33,375 nucleotides of DNA, from the NCBI GenBank assembly GCA_002478145.1, contig DLMI01000242.1, positions 20,076-53,450 on the forward strand. Direction: 5' to 3'. Within the stretch, counting starts at the first letter, position 1. Each line of letters begins with the position of its first letter. Origin of the DNA: Acidobacteria bacterium UBA7540 (GTDB lineage Bacteria > Acidobacteriota > Terriglobia > UBA7540). The notes beneath the pieces were generated by a model. It was not told where the DNA came from. It did not search any database and saw only the letters and a list, made by a program, of their open reading frames with translations. The position numbers and the translations under genes were made by a program. Positions 25,315-33,375 of the stretch are shown in pieces.

Positions 25315-26406
25315 CTACAACAGATCGTGCCGACCCAGCCGATCAAGTTCCTGGACTGCTTTTCCAACTTCCTGAGACCGCGCACGCGCGCAAACCAGCA
25401 ACGCGTCGTCGGTCTCGACGACGATCAGGTCTTGTACCCCAACCGTAATCACATACTTCTTGGGCGAAACCACCATATTGCCGTGCGAATCAAGGCTCAA
25501 GCTGGCGCTGGGCCGGACGTTCTTCTCCGAGTCCTGATTGCCCAGCTCGTACACGACGGCCCAACTACCCACGTCGTTCCATCCGATGTCAGCGGGCAGC
25601 GCATAGATATTCGAGATTTTCTCCATGAGCGCGTAGTCAATGGATATCTTCTGGAACTTGGCGTAAAGGCGGCGAAAAGCGCGCGCCCGGACTCCGCCTG
25701 CGTCAGCGATTTGCCCCATCTGACTCGCCATTTCTGGCTGGAAGCGCTGCAAGTTCTCAATCAGCGTTGAAGCCTTCCAGATAAACATACCGCCGTTCCA
25801 GAGATATCGTCCCGAAGATACGTAACGACGCGCGACAGCCATCGTCGGTTTCTCTTTGAAACTGTCTACGTGAAACACTTCATGCCCCGCCAATTTCCCT
25901 TCGCGGCGGCCCAGGCGAATATATCCGAAGCCGGTATCGGGTCGCGTGGGCTTCAGCCCCAGAACCACGGAACGCCCAGGCGTAGAAGCCACTCGGCACG
26001 CCGCACCCAGGACCTGCCGAAAAACCACAGGCTTTGCGATGATATGATCGGAGGGCAACACCACCATGAGTCCTTGGGGGTCACGCCGGGCGATTTCATG
26101 TGCGGCGACTCCCAGGGTGGGGGCGGTGTTCCGCGATGCCGGCTCGCCCACAATCTGATGGGAAGGAATACGCGGCAGAAGCCGGCGAACCTTCCTCAAT
26201 ATCACCTCGCTGGTGAAGATGTAGATGTGGCCCAACGGGATGACAGGCTGGATGCGCGCTACGGTTTGTTCCAGCAACGAGTCCTGGCCGAACAATGTCA
26301 ACAGTTGTTTTGGGTGTTTGCGGCGGCTAAGGGGCCAAAAACGTGTCCCGCTGCCACCGGCCATGATTACGGCGTAGGTATGTTTGAATACGGGATCTGT
26401 AGCCAT
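25315..26406 (-). CDS. manC: Mannose-1-phosphate guanylyltransferase
   Basis: Makes GDP-mannose from mannose-1-P and GTP. The 363-residue protein shows MAGGSGTRFWPLSRRKHPKQ (15-34), PSDH (118-121), FKEKP (183-187), YLWNGGMFIW (201-210), SIDYALMEK (255-263) and GWNDVGSW (275-282). It lacks the C-terminal isomerase cupin of the bifunctional ~470-residue forms, which fits having a separate manA just upstream, two bases away. The ATG at 26406 is the natural start. Confidence 0.95.
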   Translation of the reverse strand: MATDPVFKHTYAVIMAGGSGTRFWPLSRRKHPKQLLTLFGQDSLLEQTVARIQPVIPLGHIYIFTSEVILRKVRRLLPRIPSHQIVGEPASRNTAPTLGVAAHEIARRDPQGLMVVLPSDHIIAKPVVFRQVLGAACRVASTPGRSVVLGLKPTRPDTGFGYIRLGRREGKLAGHEVFHVDSFKEKPTMAVARRYVSSGRYLWNGGMFIWKASTLIENLQRFQPEMASQMGQIADAGGVRARAFRRLYAKFQKISIDYALMEKISNIYALPADIGWNDVGSWAVVYELGNQDSEKNVRPSASLSLDSHGNMVVSPKKYVITVGVQDLIVVETDDALLVCARARSQEVGKAVQELDRLGRHDLL

Positions 26407-26408
26407 GC

Positions 26409-27512
26409 TTATAAATCAAACACAACTTTCTCCACGTGTTCGGGGGGAACGTTGCGAGCCGCCAGCGGTCGCCGGAAGTCCTCAAGGAGGTTGGGAACAT
26501 AGAACTTCAGCAAGCGGGTTTCCTGTTGGGGAACCAACCTATAGGCTCCCGCCGCCGGGGGTATTATCCAGGTCTCTCCGGTCCGATAGCCCAGCCAGCC
26601 CGATGTGTTCTCAACGCGACCCTCGCCTTTAAGAACGGAATAAACCTCCACGCGCTGCGGCGAACTCTTGAAGGTGGCCATCTTGCGCAGGAATATCTCC
26701 TCGACCGCGAAGTAACGGCAAGCCATAATATACCGCCTTGTGCCGAAGGGCTCCTGAAATTCCCACCGCGGGAGGCGGCGGCGAGGGAGCAAGTCTTCCT
26801 GGATAACGTCCAATCCTTTCGCCAAATGGAGGGGGCGGGGTTTCCCGTCCAGTCCGACTCTGCCAAAGTCATCCAGGCGATAGGTCAGGTCGGAATTTTG
26901 CTCGACCTCGAACAGAACCAGCCCTGGGCCTAGCGCATGTACCGTGCCGGGCGGAACGAAGATGGCCTCGCCGGCCTTGGGGTAATGGCGCTCGAGGAGT
27001 TCCTTCGACGTTCCATTTTCGAAAGCTGCTTTTAGCGCCTCCGTTGTGACCCCCGGCTTTATGCCCAGAAGGAATTCCGCATTTGTGTCGGCCTGGAGGA
27101 TATACCACATTTCGCACTTGCCGACATTGCCCGGGTCGTGGACGCGCGCGTACTCATCGTCCGGATGAACCTGGACTGATAGCCAGTCGCCCGTGAAGAT
27201 GTATTTGGCGAGCAGGGGGAAACGAGTACCATGCCACGACCGCCCATGGAGCGCGGGCCCGTATTTTTCCGATGCCTCGCCCAGAGTAAGACCTGCTACG
27301 GGGCCGTTCAGAAACCGGGAAGTATCGTCTGTCACCCAGACTTCTCCGATCAATTCGCCAGGTTTCGTCGCGCTCCCCGAGATCTCAGCTTTCCTGGAGG
27401 CCGGGGAGTCAGTTTCCTCCGGGGCCGAGTATATGGGTGAGAGATCCTCCCGGCCCCAGATTTTTGGTTTGAAGGCAGTTGAAAGTTGAAGAGGAATGTT
27501 CAAAGTGGACAT
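26409..27512 (-). CDS. manA: Class I mannose-6-phosphate isomerase
   Basis: A zinc-dependent cupin enzyme that interconverts fructose-6-P and mannose-6-P. The 367 residues carry KIWGREDL (17-24), GEVWVTDD (56-63), QVHPDDEYA (114-122) and EMWYIL (134-139), whose Gln, His and Glu are zinc ligands, PPGTVHALG (187-195) with the last zinc histidine, and EVEQNSDLTYRLDDFGR (202-218). The short Bacillus-like class I form is about 310-320 residues; the extra residues include an insertion (about 28-52). ATG 27512 follows the aminotransferase stop by 7 bp. Confidence 0.93.
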   Translation of the reverse strand: MSTLNIPLQLSTAFKPKIWGREDLSPIYSAPEETDSPASRKAEISGSATKPGELIGEVWVTDDTSRFLNGPVAGLTLGEASEKYGPALHGRSWHGTRFPLLAKYIFTGDWLSVQVHPDDEYARVHDPGNVGKCEMWYILQADTNAEFLLGIKPGVTTEALKAAFENGTSKELLERHYPKAGEAIFVPPGTVHALGPGLVLFEVEQNSDLTYRLDDFGRVGLDGKPRPLHLAKGLDVIQEDLLPRRRLPRWEFQEPFGTRRYIMACRYFAVEEIFLRKMATFKSSPQRVEVYSVLKGEGRVENTSGWLGYRTGETWIIPPAAGAYRLVPQQETRLLKFYVPNLLEDFRRPLAARNVPPEHVEKVVFDL

Positions 27513-27519
27513 AATTCAG

Positions 27520-28692
27520 TCATAACTTGGAGAAGAACGCTGCCATACGTCGTAACCCCTCATTTATATGTTCAAGAGAGGTTGCGTATGAAATGCGGAT
27601 GTGTTCTTGAGTTCCAAAGGCGGACCCGGGCACTACGGCAACGTGCGCTTCCTCCAATAGCCGCTGCGCTAGCGTGGATGTATCCCCCAATCCGTCTTTC
27701 TTCAAGTAATACCCGACATTCGGGTAGGCGTAAAAGGCGCCATGCGGAGGAACGCACCGTATGCCGGGTATAGATTGCAATCCTTCGATGACACGATCCC
27801 GGCGCCGCCGGTACTCGGCCAGCATCATTTGCACGGGGGCCTGCGGCCCATGAACTGCTGCCAGCGCAGCCTTCTGGGCGATGGAATTGGGGTTGGAGGT
27901 CGAGTGGCTCTGGAGCTTCAGCATGTTTGCCAGAAGTCTTGTCGAACCAAGGGCAAATCCAACTCGCCATCCCGTCATGGCATATGTTTTGGAAAAAGAG
28001 TCGACAATCAGCAGGTGCTCCCGCTCTTTCGAGGCACCAAGCGAAAAAGGTTTGCGGCCGTCATACAAGAAATGGGAATAGCATTCGTCGGACAGCAGAA
28101 GCAGATTGTGCCGGACCGCCAGCGCCAGGAGTTTTTCCATTTCCCCCGGGGGAACCACTGCGCCGGTGGGGTTGTGCGGAGAGTTAACAACCACGAGCTT
28201 GGTCTTCGGAGTGATCAGTTTTTCGACGCCCTTGGCGTGCACCGCGAAATTCTCGCTCTCGAGCGTCTCGAGCAGGACGGGCTTGCCCCCTGCGTATTTG
28301 ATGATCTCCAGGAAGGTAACCCAGTAGGGGGTAGGCAGGATCACCTCGTCGCCATCGTTCAGGGCGGCGGACATCGCCTCAAAGATGGCCTGCTTCCCTC
28401 CCACGGTCACCAGGCACTCCTCGACCGTGTAGTTCGATCCATGGTCCTTCGCGTGCTTCTCCACCAGGGCGTGCCTCAGCTCCCTGATCCCGCCCGTGGC
28501 TGTGTACTTGGTGAAATCTTCCTCAATTGCTTGGATGGCAGCTTTCTTGATGTGGTCAGGAGTGGGGAAATCCGGCTCACCGGCGCCAAAGTCCGCCAGC
28601 TTCGTATCCCTAACCTTCAGCTTTTCCGCCTTTTGCAGGACGGTCGCGATAGTGGAAACCGAAATCCGTGAAATGCGCTCCGAAAGCTGCAC
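27520..28692 (-). CDS. Class I aspartate aminotransferase
   Basis: A 390-residue PLP-dependent fold-type-I aminotransferase. Seen: FGAGEPDFPTPDHI (35-48), GGKQAIF (98-104), NSPHNPTGAVVP (170-181), SDECYSHF (201-208), the PLP lysine in SFSKTYAMTGWR (Lys235), and PGSAFG near the C-terminus. This set matches the AspC/PatA-like Ib subgroup (prephenate or aspartate transamination). The start is GTG at 28692, with AAAGGAGG a few bases before it. It lies 11 bp after coaD and 7 bp before manA. Substrate cannot be told from sequence alone. Confidence 0.93.
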   Translation of the reverse strand: MQLSERISRISVSTIATVLQKAEKLKVRDTKLADFGAGEPDFPTPDHIKKAAIQAIEEDFTKYTATGGIRELRHALVEKHAKDHGSNYTVEECLVTVGGKQAIFEAMSAALNDGDEVILPTPYWVTFLEIIKYAGGKPVLLETLESENFAVHAKGVEKLITPKTKLVVVNSPHNPTGAVVPPGEMEKLLALAVRHNLLLLSDECYSHFLYDGRKPFSLGASKEREHLLIVDSFSKTYAMTGWRVGFALGSTRLLANMLKLQSHSTSNPNSIAQKAALAAVHGPQAPVQMMLAEYRRRRDRVIEGLQSIPGIRCVPPHGAFYAYPNVGYYLKKDGLGDTSTLAQRLLEEAHVAVVPGSAFGTQEHIRISYATSLEHINEGLRRMAAFFSKL

Positions 28693-28703
28693 TCCAACCT
28701 CCT

Positions 28704-29198
28704 TTAAACTTTATTCTGAAAAACCTTTTGATGAAGTCGATCCTCGACCAAAGGGGGAACCAAGCCCTTCACTGATCCCCCGTTCTGGAAAATCTCTCTG
28801 ACCAGGCGTGAACTGAGGTAGGTGTAGGACTCTGCGGGAACCAGGAAGACAGTTTCAAGGCTGGGCTCGAGTTTGCGGTTCATGATCGCCATTTGGAGTT
28901 CGTACTCGTAGTCTGTGAATGCGCGTATGCCGCGCAGGATGATCGCCGCCCCTTTTTGCTTGGCGTATTCAACCAGCAGCCCGCCAAACGTGTCCACGGC
29001 GACGTTGGGCATTCCCCGCGTGGCTTCCTGCAGCATCTCCACGCGCTCCATAACGGTGAAAAGTGGGAGCTTGTCGGGGTTCGTCAAAACCGCAACAATC
29101 AAACGCCCAAAGATCCACCGGGCCCGCTCGATGAGATCGAGATGACCGTTGGTGATCGGATCGAAAGACCCGGGATAAATGGCTAGACTTTCAGACAT
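28704..29198 (-). CDS. coaD: Phosphopantetheine adenylyltransferase
   Basis: Catalyses the penultimate step of coenzyme A synthesis. The 164-residue protein starts MSESLAIYPGSFDPITNGHLDL, with the nucleotide-binding GSFDPITNGH (10-19), RGIRAFTDYEYE (89-100) and YTYLSSRLVREI (125-136). An earlier start (29225) is open but the family begins 5-7 residues before YPGSFDP. It is the first gene of the operon, with a promoter at about 29247-29276. Normal length. Confidence 0.96.
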   Translation of the reverse strand: MSESLAIYPGSFDPITNGHLDLIERARWIFGRLIVAVLTNPDKLPLFTVMERVEMLQEATRGMPNVAVDTFGGLLVEYAKQKGAAIILRGIRAFTDYEYELQMAIMNRKLEPSLETVFLVPAESYTYLSSRLVREIFQNGGSVKGLVPPLVEDRLHQKVFQNKV

Positions 29199-29246
29199 AA
29201 ACTGTCTGCTAAACCGCGCCCGCAAGGATTGGACCCGGGAACGAAT

Positions 29247-29276
29247 ATTCTAACGTTCGCCGTGGAATTTTGTAAA
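29247..29276 (-). promoter_or_regulatory. Promoter of the coaD operon
   Basis: Minus strand: TTTACA (-35, plus 29271-29276), an 18-bp spacer, TAGAAT (-10, plus 29247-29252). It would start transcription about 40 bp before coaD. Confidence 0.55.
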
Positions 29277-29367
29277 CGACAATTTGGAGACAAAGGCGAT
29301 TGCGCCTCCCAGCGAGGAAGTGCTTGAAGGATCGGATCTGAAATCCCCGGGGATGTTGAAGAACCAC

Positions 29368-30204
29368 TTAAGATTCGGGCGCAGGGGTGAGCCCCAAGCG
29401 TTCCTCTCCACAGTAGCAAACAAATCGTCTGCCACGCAGGAAGCCGACCAGTGTAAGTCCGCACTCGCGAGCCAATTGGACCGCCAGATCGGAGGCAGCG
29501 GAGACCGAAGCCAGCAGCGGAACTCCGGCTACCAGCGATTTTTGAATGATCTCGAAGCCCCCGCGGCCACTCGCCAACAACGCGCAGTCCGCTAAAGGAA
29601 TGCGACCTCGTAGCAAAGCCCAGCCGATGAGCTTATCCACCGCGTTATGCCGCCCCACGTCTTCTTTTACAGCAATCAGCTTTCCGGAGGCTTCGAATAA
29701 CGCGGCGGCATGTAGCCCTCCGGTTTGGCCAAACAGTACTTGGGCAGACCGGAGAGTTTCGGGAAAACTACAAAGGATTTCGGGATCAAGTCGGAAGCGG
29801 GGATTGGGCCGCTTGATCCCTTGCAGGCGACACCCCTCAATAAATGCCTTGCCACATAATCCACAACTGGAGTTTGCGGGGAAATTACGTTTCGTCCGAA
29901 TCGAATTGAGAGTTTTGCCGTGGTTGAGCTCAACATGAACAGTATTCCGATCAGACCCTGATCCGTTGCCATATTGGATGCTGGCGAGCTCTTTCGCCGA
30001 ACGGATGATCCCCTCAGTGAAAAGGAAGCCCGCCGCTAATTCAAAGTCGTCCCCGGGAGTTCGCATCGTCACACTAAGGGGACGCTTCCCAAGTCGGATT
30101 TGGAGTGGCTCCTCACCCACCAGCGAATCGCGTAGACGCCGGACCTTCCTGTCGTTCCATTCCGACACGGTGGAGAAGTTCACCGAACGCGGACCAGACT
30201 CCAT
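29368..30204 (-). CDS. fdhD: FdhD formate dehydrogenase sulfurtransferase accessory protein
   Basis: Carries sulfur to the molybdenum or tungsten cofactor so that formate dehydrogenase is active. The 278 residues include EEPLQIRLGKRPLSVTMRTPGDDFELAAGFL, a CGLC motif (114-117) that holds the sulfur-carrying cysteines, EDVGRHNAVDKLIG (181-194), ASGRGGFEIIQK and TLVGFLRGRRF. No formate dehydrogenase gene is in the window, so the client lies elsewhere. The operon before it, coaD to phosphomannomutase, is separate. A promoter is at 30241-30270. Confidence 0.94.
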   Translation of the reverse strand: MESGPRSVNFSTVSEWNDRKVRRLRDSLVGEEPLQIRLGKRPLSVTMRTPGDDFELAAGFLFTEGIIRSAKELASIQYGNGSGSDRNTVHVELNHGKTLNSIRTKRNFPANSSCGLCGKAFIEGCRLQGIKRPNPRFRLDPEILCSFPETLRSAQVLFGQTGGLHAAALFEASGKLIAVKEDVGRHNAVDKLIGWALLRGRIPLADCALLASGRGGFEIIQKSLVAGVPLLASVSAASDLAVQLARECGLTLVGFLRGRRFVCYCGEERLGLTPAPES

Positions 30205-30442
30205 TCCTTCGCGCTCCTTTAGTTGACAGCCGAGACTTCCATTGTAGGCTCCCCAGCAGCGCCGAGTCTACTTGGTTGCGGTACGGGATGGCCGAATCCT
30301 CGCGCGGTATCAATCCACTTGTCGTTGTTACCCGTCACGTTCGTCCCCGCACACGCACAACAATCTCCTGGAGATCAGTCGCTTCAAATCACCTGCGATT
30401 GGCACCGCAGCTGTCGAGACCGAGCATCGGAACGCAGGCGGA
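30205..30442. other. Intergenic region between fdhD and the kinase gene
   Basis: About 240 bp. It holds the fdhD promoter at 30241-30270. A short hairpin, GATCAG-9 nt-CTGATC, covers the kinase stop codon (30441-30461). Otherwise nothing convincing. Confidence 0.5.
30241..30270 (-). promoter_or_regulatory. fdhD promoter
   Basis: Minus strand: TAGACT (-35, plus 30265-30270), an 18-bp spacer, TACAAT (-10, plus 30241-30246), about 36 bp before the fdhD ATG. AAAGGAG lies 10 bases before the ATG. Confidence 0.55.
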
Positions 30443-33154
30443 TCAGCGAAAGTTACTGATCAGGATGACGTCGCTGTTTTCGCTGCCTCGGGTAAGCGCG
30501 AGTTGCTTGCCATCCCGCGACCAATCAAAGTCGAAGATCAGTCCCGACTTGAAATGGGTGATCTGTTTCGGCGGTCCACCCGTCAGTTTCTGCTGCCAGA
30601 TGTTGGAGACGCCCTCGCGGGTCAAAACGTATTCAACGGCCTTGCCGTCCGGCGCCCAATGGGGACTACCTGCTACCGCCGGCCAGTCGAATTGGTAGAT
30701 GGGTGTACCGCCACCGAATGGAATAACCTTCAATTGATTCGGTTTAGGAATGTCGCTGGGCACCGCGAGATAAACGATCAGCTTGCCGTCTGGAGAGATC
30801 CAGAGGGGGGAGTAAGAACAGTCCTGCGTGACTACTTGTGGAGGCTTCTCACCCGTGACGGGCACTTGTACCATGGTACTGGAAGCGCCCTGCCGATAAA
30901 CCACCCACTTGCCATCCGGAGAACATTGCGGGGACGACGCAAAGCTCTCGTCGGCCAAGCGGACGGGGTTTGAGCCATCGGCATCCATGCGCCATACCCC
31001 GACCTTTTGTTCCCGGTTGGAGAGGAAGACGATGTAGCGCCCATCGCCACAAGCCGAGGGCTCCCAGTTTTGCCGTTCGCTGGGAGTCAGCAGGGTGCGG
31101 CTACTTCCATCCGGGTTTACGGCGAAGAGGTTGCCATCCTCATTGGCAAAAACAATGCTGCCGTTGGGCATCCAGGAAAACTGGCCAATAATGGGGTCCT
31201 TCGAGGTGGTTTGCCTTGCTCGTGCGGCATCTCCCGCTGGGGCTACCCATAGATCGGAGACCGTTGTCGTCTCGGTATCGACGAGAGTTGTGCCATCGTG
31301 AGAAAGGTCAAGCCAGCCGAATTGGTAAGCAATCAGATCGTTGGTGAGGCGGCGTACCTCTCCCTTTGGAAACGGGATGTACCAAAGTTGCCCCCGAAAG
31401 GCCGGGGGGTCTCCCCTCGCCACGAATAGACCACTCCCATCGGGCAGCCAGCGCGGACGGCCAATGGCGTGCGGAGCGGAATAGACTTCGCGGACCGATC
31501 CATCCGCGACAGATATGGCCCACAGCACAGCGCGCAGTCCCTTCGCCGTCTCATAAGTTGTAAGCGCCACCGTCTTTCCGTCGGGAGACCAGGCCGGACC
31601 GAGCAGGGTGCCGATGGCAGAACGTGTCACGAGCACCCGTTCGCCACTCCCGTCGGCTTTGGCAATCAGAACACGAACCTCACCCTTTTCGGGGACTCCC
31701 CGTCCAAAAGCGAACTGTGTACCATCGGGAGAGAAACTAATGGGCGTGTCGATATCGCGGATCAGTAGACGCGGCGTTCCGCCGAGCACGGGCATCTGGT
31801 AGAGATAGCTGTAAGCAGGGCTGTTCTTGTCGGAGCGAACGAAGTCAATGTAGTTTGCGTCCGGAGAGAATGTCAGACCCCTGAACCCGACTTCGTCCGG
31901 CGGCAGAATCTGCACGTCGCTGGCGGTGGCCACCTGGCGAACGTTGAGGCTCTGTTTTTCCCCCTCACGCAGAACGTAGACTACATAGTGCCCGTCCGGG
32001 GAAATCGCCACGTTCGCGGCGTTTCCGCTCTGTGTAACACGGGTGATCTTCATAGCCTGTACATTCCATTCGCTCCTGCGTGCATTGAGCTTGAACAGAT
32101 AGATTCCCAGTACAACCAGCAAAAGCACCAGCCCAAGCAGCATCAATGCCAGCACGCCCTTGTGGCGTCGGGCTTCATTGAGTATGATTGCGCTACTGGA
32201 GGGGGGCCCTGCCGCTGGACCGACGGATGCTATGGAACCGGCCGAGGTGACCTCACTCACCACGCCCGAGTGGCCGGAATCCGTGTCGCGCTTTAGCCGC
32301 TTCAGGTCGCTGCGGATGTCTGAAGCGTGCTGATAGCGCAACTCACGGTCTTTCTCCAGGCACTTGTTGATGATTCGCTCCAGCTCTGGGGGCAACTCGG
32401 GATTCAGTCGCACCGGAGCGGTCGGGGCCTTGTGCAGAATCGCGCCAAAAATGACTGCGGAAGTACTGCCGAAAAAAGCCTGGCGGCTCGTCGCCATCTC
32501 GTAGAGCACTAACCCAAAACTGAACAGATCCGTCCGTGCGTCCAGCTCTTCACCGCGCGCTTGCTCCGGGGACATGTAGGCGACTGTGCCCATCGCGGTG
32601 CCAGGGCTGGTCAAAGGCTCCTCGGACGCTCCCGCCGTAAGCTGGATACTAACGCCAACCGCCTCGGCTAGCCTCTTCGGTTGAGGCGCTAGCTTGGCTA
32701 AGCCGAAGTCGAGAATCTTCACTTGACCCCGTGTGGTCACGAAGATGTTCGCCGGCTTGATGTCGCGGTGGATGATGCCCTTGGCGTGCGCGGCATCCAG
32801 CGCATCTGCGATCTGGATCGCCCGATCCAGCGTTTCCTCGGTCCTGAATGGCCGGGTGGCAATGCGATGCTTCAGCGTTTGGCCTTCCAGCAACTCCATC
32901 GCAATAAAGGGCTGGCCGTCGTGCTCGCCGATTTCGTAGATCGTGCAGATGTTGGGGTGATTGAGTGCTGCCGCCGCCCGCGCCTCGCGCCTGAGGCGCT
33001 CGAGTCCCTGGGGGTCGCGGGCCAGTGCTTCCGGCAGGAACTTCAGGGCAACAGGTCGGCCGAGGGACATGTCTTCGGCCTTGTACACCACACCCATGCC
33101 GCCGCCCCCGAGCGTCTCCAGAATGCGATAGTGGGAAACAGTCTGACCGATCAT
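30443..33154 (-). CDS. Transmembrane Ser/Thr protein kinase with PD40 propeller
   Basis: A 903-residue kinase. The cytoplasmic catalytic domain (about 8-275) shows [12 protein letters not shown] (16-27), the ATP lysine Lys38 in [16 protein letters not shown] (129-136), DFGLAKL (149-155) and [13 protein letters not shown] (189-201), so it should be active. A linker with low-complexity Ser/Gly/Ala leads to one transmembrane helix (about 334-354). Beyond it is a long PD40/WD40-like propeller (about 385-900) with SPDG motifs ([61 protein letters not shown]). The propeller would face the periplasm and sense a ligand or partner (inference). Ligand and targets are unknown. This arrangement is common in Acidobacteria (recollection). 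Confidence 0.93.
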   Translation of the reverse strand: MIGQTVSHYRILETLGGGGMGVVYKAEDMSLGRPVALKFLPEALARDPQGLERLRREARAAAALNHPNICTIYEIGEHDGQPFIAMELLEGQTLKHRIATRPFRTEETLDRAIQIADALDAAHAKGIIHRDIKPANIFVTTRGQVKILDFGLAKLAPQPKRLAEAVGVSIQLTAGASEEPLTSPGTAMGTVAYMSPEQARGEELDARTDLFSFGLVLYEMATSRQAFFGSTSAVIFGAILHKAPTAPVRLNPELPPELERIINKCLEKDRELRYQHASDIRSDLKRLKRDTDSGHSGVVSEVTSAGSIASVGPAAGPPSSSAIILNEARRHKGVLALMLLGLVLLLVVLGIYLFKLNARRSEWNVQAMKITRVTQSGNAANVAISPDGHYVVYVLREGEKQSLNVRQVATASDVQILPPDEVGFRGLTFSPDANYIDFVRSDKNSPAYSYLYQMPVLGGTPRLLIRDIDTPISFSPDGTQFAFGRGVPEKGEVRVLIAKADGSGERVLVTRSAIGTLLGPAWSPDGKTVALTTYETAKGLRAVLWAISVADGSVREVYSAPHAIGRPRWLPDGSGLFVARGDPPAFRGQLWYIPFPKGEVRRLTNDLIAYQFGWLDLSHDGTTLVDTETTTVSDLWVAPAGDAARARQTTSKDPIIGQFSWMPNGSIVFANEDGNLFAVNPDGSSRTLLTPSERQNWEPSACGDGRYIVFLSNREQKVGVWRMDADGSNPVRLADESFASSPQCSPDGKWVVYRQGASSTMVQVPVTGEKPPQVVTQDCSYSPLWISPDGKLIVYLAVPSDIPKPNQLKVIPFGGGTPIYQFDWPAVAGSPHWAPDGKAVEYVLTREGVSNIWQQKLTGGPPKQITHFKSGLIFDFDWSRDGKQLALTRGSENSDVILISNFR

Positions 33155-33201
33155 GTCGAGACGCCCTCGGAATGCCTGGAATCAGAACTTCGAATACCGC
33201 C

Positions 33202-33230
33202 ATCATAAGCCGTGCCCACAGGCAAGTCAA
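33202..33230 (-). promoter_or_regulatory. Promoter of the kinase gene
   Basis: Minus strand: TTGACT (-35, plus 33225-33230), a 17-bp spacer and TATGAT (-10, plus 33202-33207). It predicts a leader of about 40 bases. Confidence 0.7.
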
Positions 33231-33320
33231 CGCTCGGGATTGACGGTGTCGTCATTGAAGGACTGGCTGATGTCTCTGGTGGACCACTAAGACGCAACTT
33301 GGCGCTACACCAGGTCTTTG

Positions 33321-33355
33321 ACTGTCAACTGTTGACGGTGAACTGTTAACTGGTT
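33321..33355. repeat. Five-unit 7-bp array near the window end
   Basis: Five 7-base units of ACTGTNN type. GTCAACTGTTGAC within it is also self-complementary. A possible partner arm would lie beyond the window. Confidence 0.75.
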
Positions 33356-33375
33356 TTCTGGCGGAGAGGGTGGGA

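Noticed and set aside
27742..28671. Open frame of 309 codons antisense to the aminotransferase
   Set aside because: It is a shadow of an intact PLP enzyme with all motifs; no recognisable domain in the translation.

Overview
The window reads as a chromosomal piece of a GC-rich Gram-negative bacterium, most likely an acidobacterium (inference). The support is the mix of an orphan pair of MacB/FtsX-type permeases, a Ser/Thr kinase fused to a PD40/TolB-like propeller, an Ig-like lipoprotein, a second PD40 protein and a diheme peroxidase, set among core genes with many intergenic repeats. No rRNA, tRNA, CRISPR array, phage or transposase was found.

Layout. 0-1.4 kb: a GNAT acetyltransferase and a ParE/ribbon-helix-helix toxin-antitoxin pair. 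1.5-4.4 kb: a Tat-exported TIM-barrel sugar isomerase-like protein, trpG and a convergent trpD. 4.7-9.6 kb: sucC, a four-helix-bundle gene of the 23S-rRNA-intervening-sequence type (IVP), sucD, ndk, a small membrane protein and xseA. 9.6-10.0 kb: a HicA/HicB pair. 10.4-19.3 kb: an accessory block with two permeases, a PD40 protein, an outer-membrane-like protein with a MauG/CcpA-type peroxidase, and a large Ig-like lipoprotein. 19.8-23.9 kb: a DUF355 adenosine-specific kinase family protein, lepA, a crotonase and nusB. 23.9-29.2 kb: a tight five-gene operon coaD, aspartate aminotransferase, manA, manC and phosphomannomutase, holding the whole fructose-6-phosphate to GDP-mannose route. 29.4-33.2 kb: fdhD and the kinase.

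The most unusual feature is in the repeats. At least eleven gene junctions carry short degenerate tandem arrays with a period of 7 bp (single cases of 8, 9 and 5). Several occur as facing pairs, so the two arms are inverted repeats able to form hairpins of about 20-32 bp. One pair brackets exactly the IVP-like gene between sucC and sucD. That is the architecture of rRNA intervening sequences (ORF in the loop of a long stem), here placed inside a metabolic operon. Other pairs enclose only 15-240 bp with no ORF and look like ORF-less members of the same family. The 3' ends of sucD and trpD run into such arrays, and the stop codon of the DUF355 gene lies in a different repeat. A separate palindromic repeat family with GTAGCGC/GCGCTAC ends occurs at two sites, with a related hairpin cluster at a third, and a 53-bp dispersed repeat occurs twice.

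How the genes work together: SucC/SucD make the nucleoside triphosphate that Ndk equilibrates; ManA, phosphomannomutase and ManC supply GDP-mannose for glycans. Plausible sigma-70 type promoters can be read in front of the toxin-antitoxin pair, sucC, hicBA, the PD40 gene, the barrel/peroxidase pair, coaD, fdhD and the kinase. All functions are assigned by reading the proteins; no database search was run.
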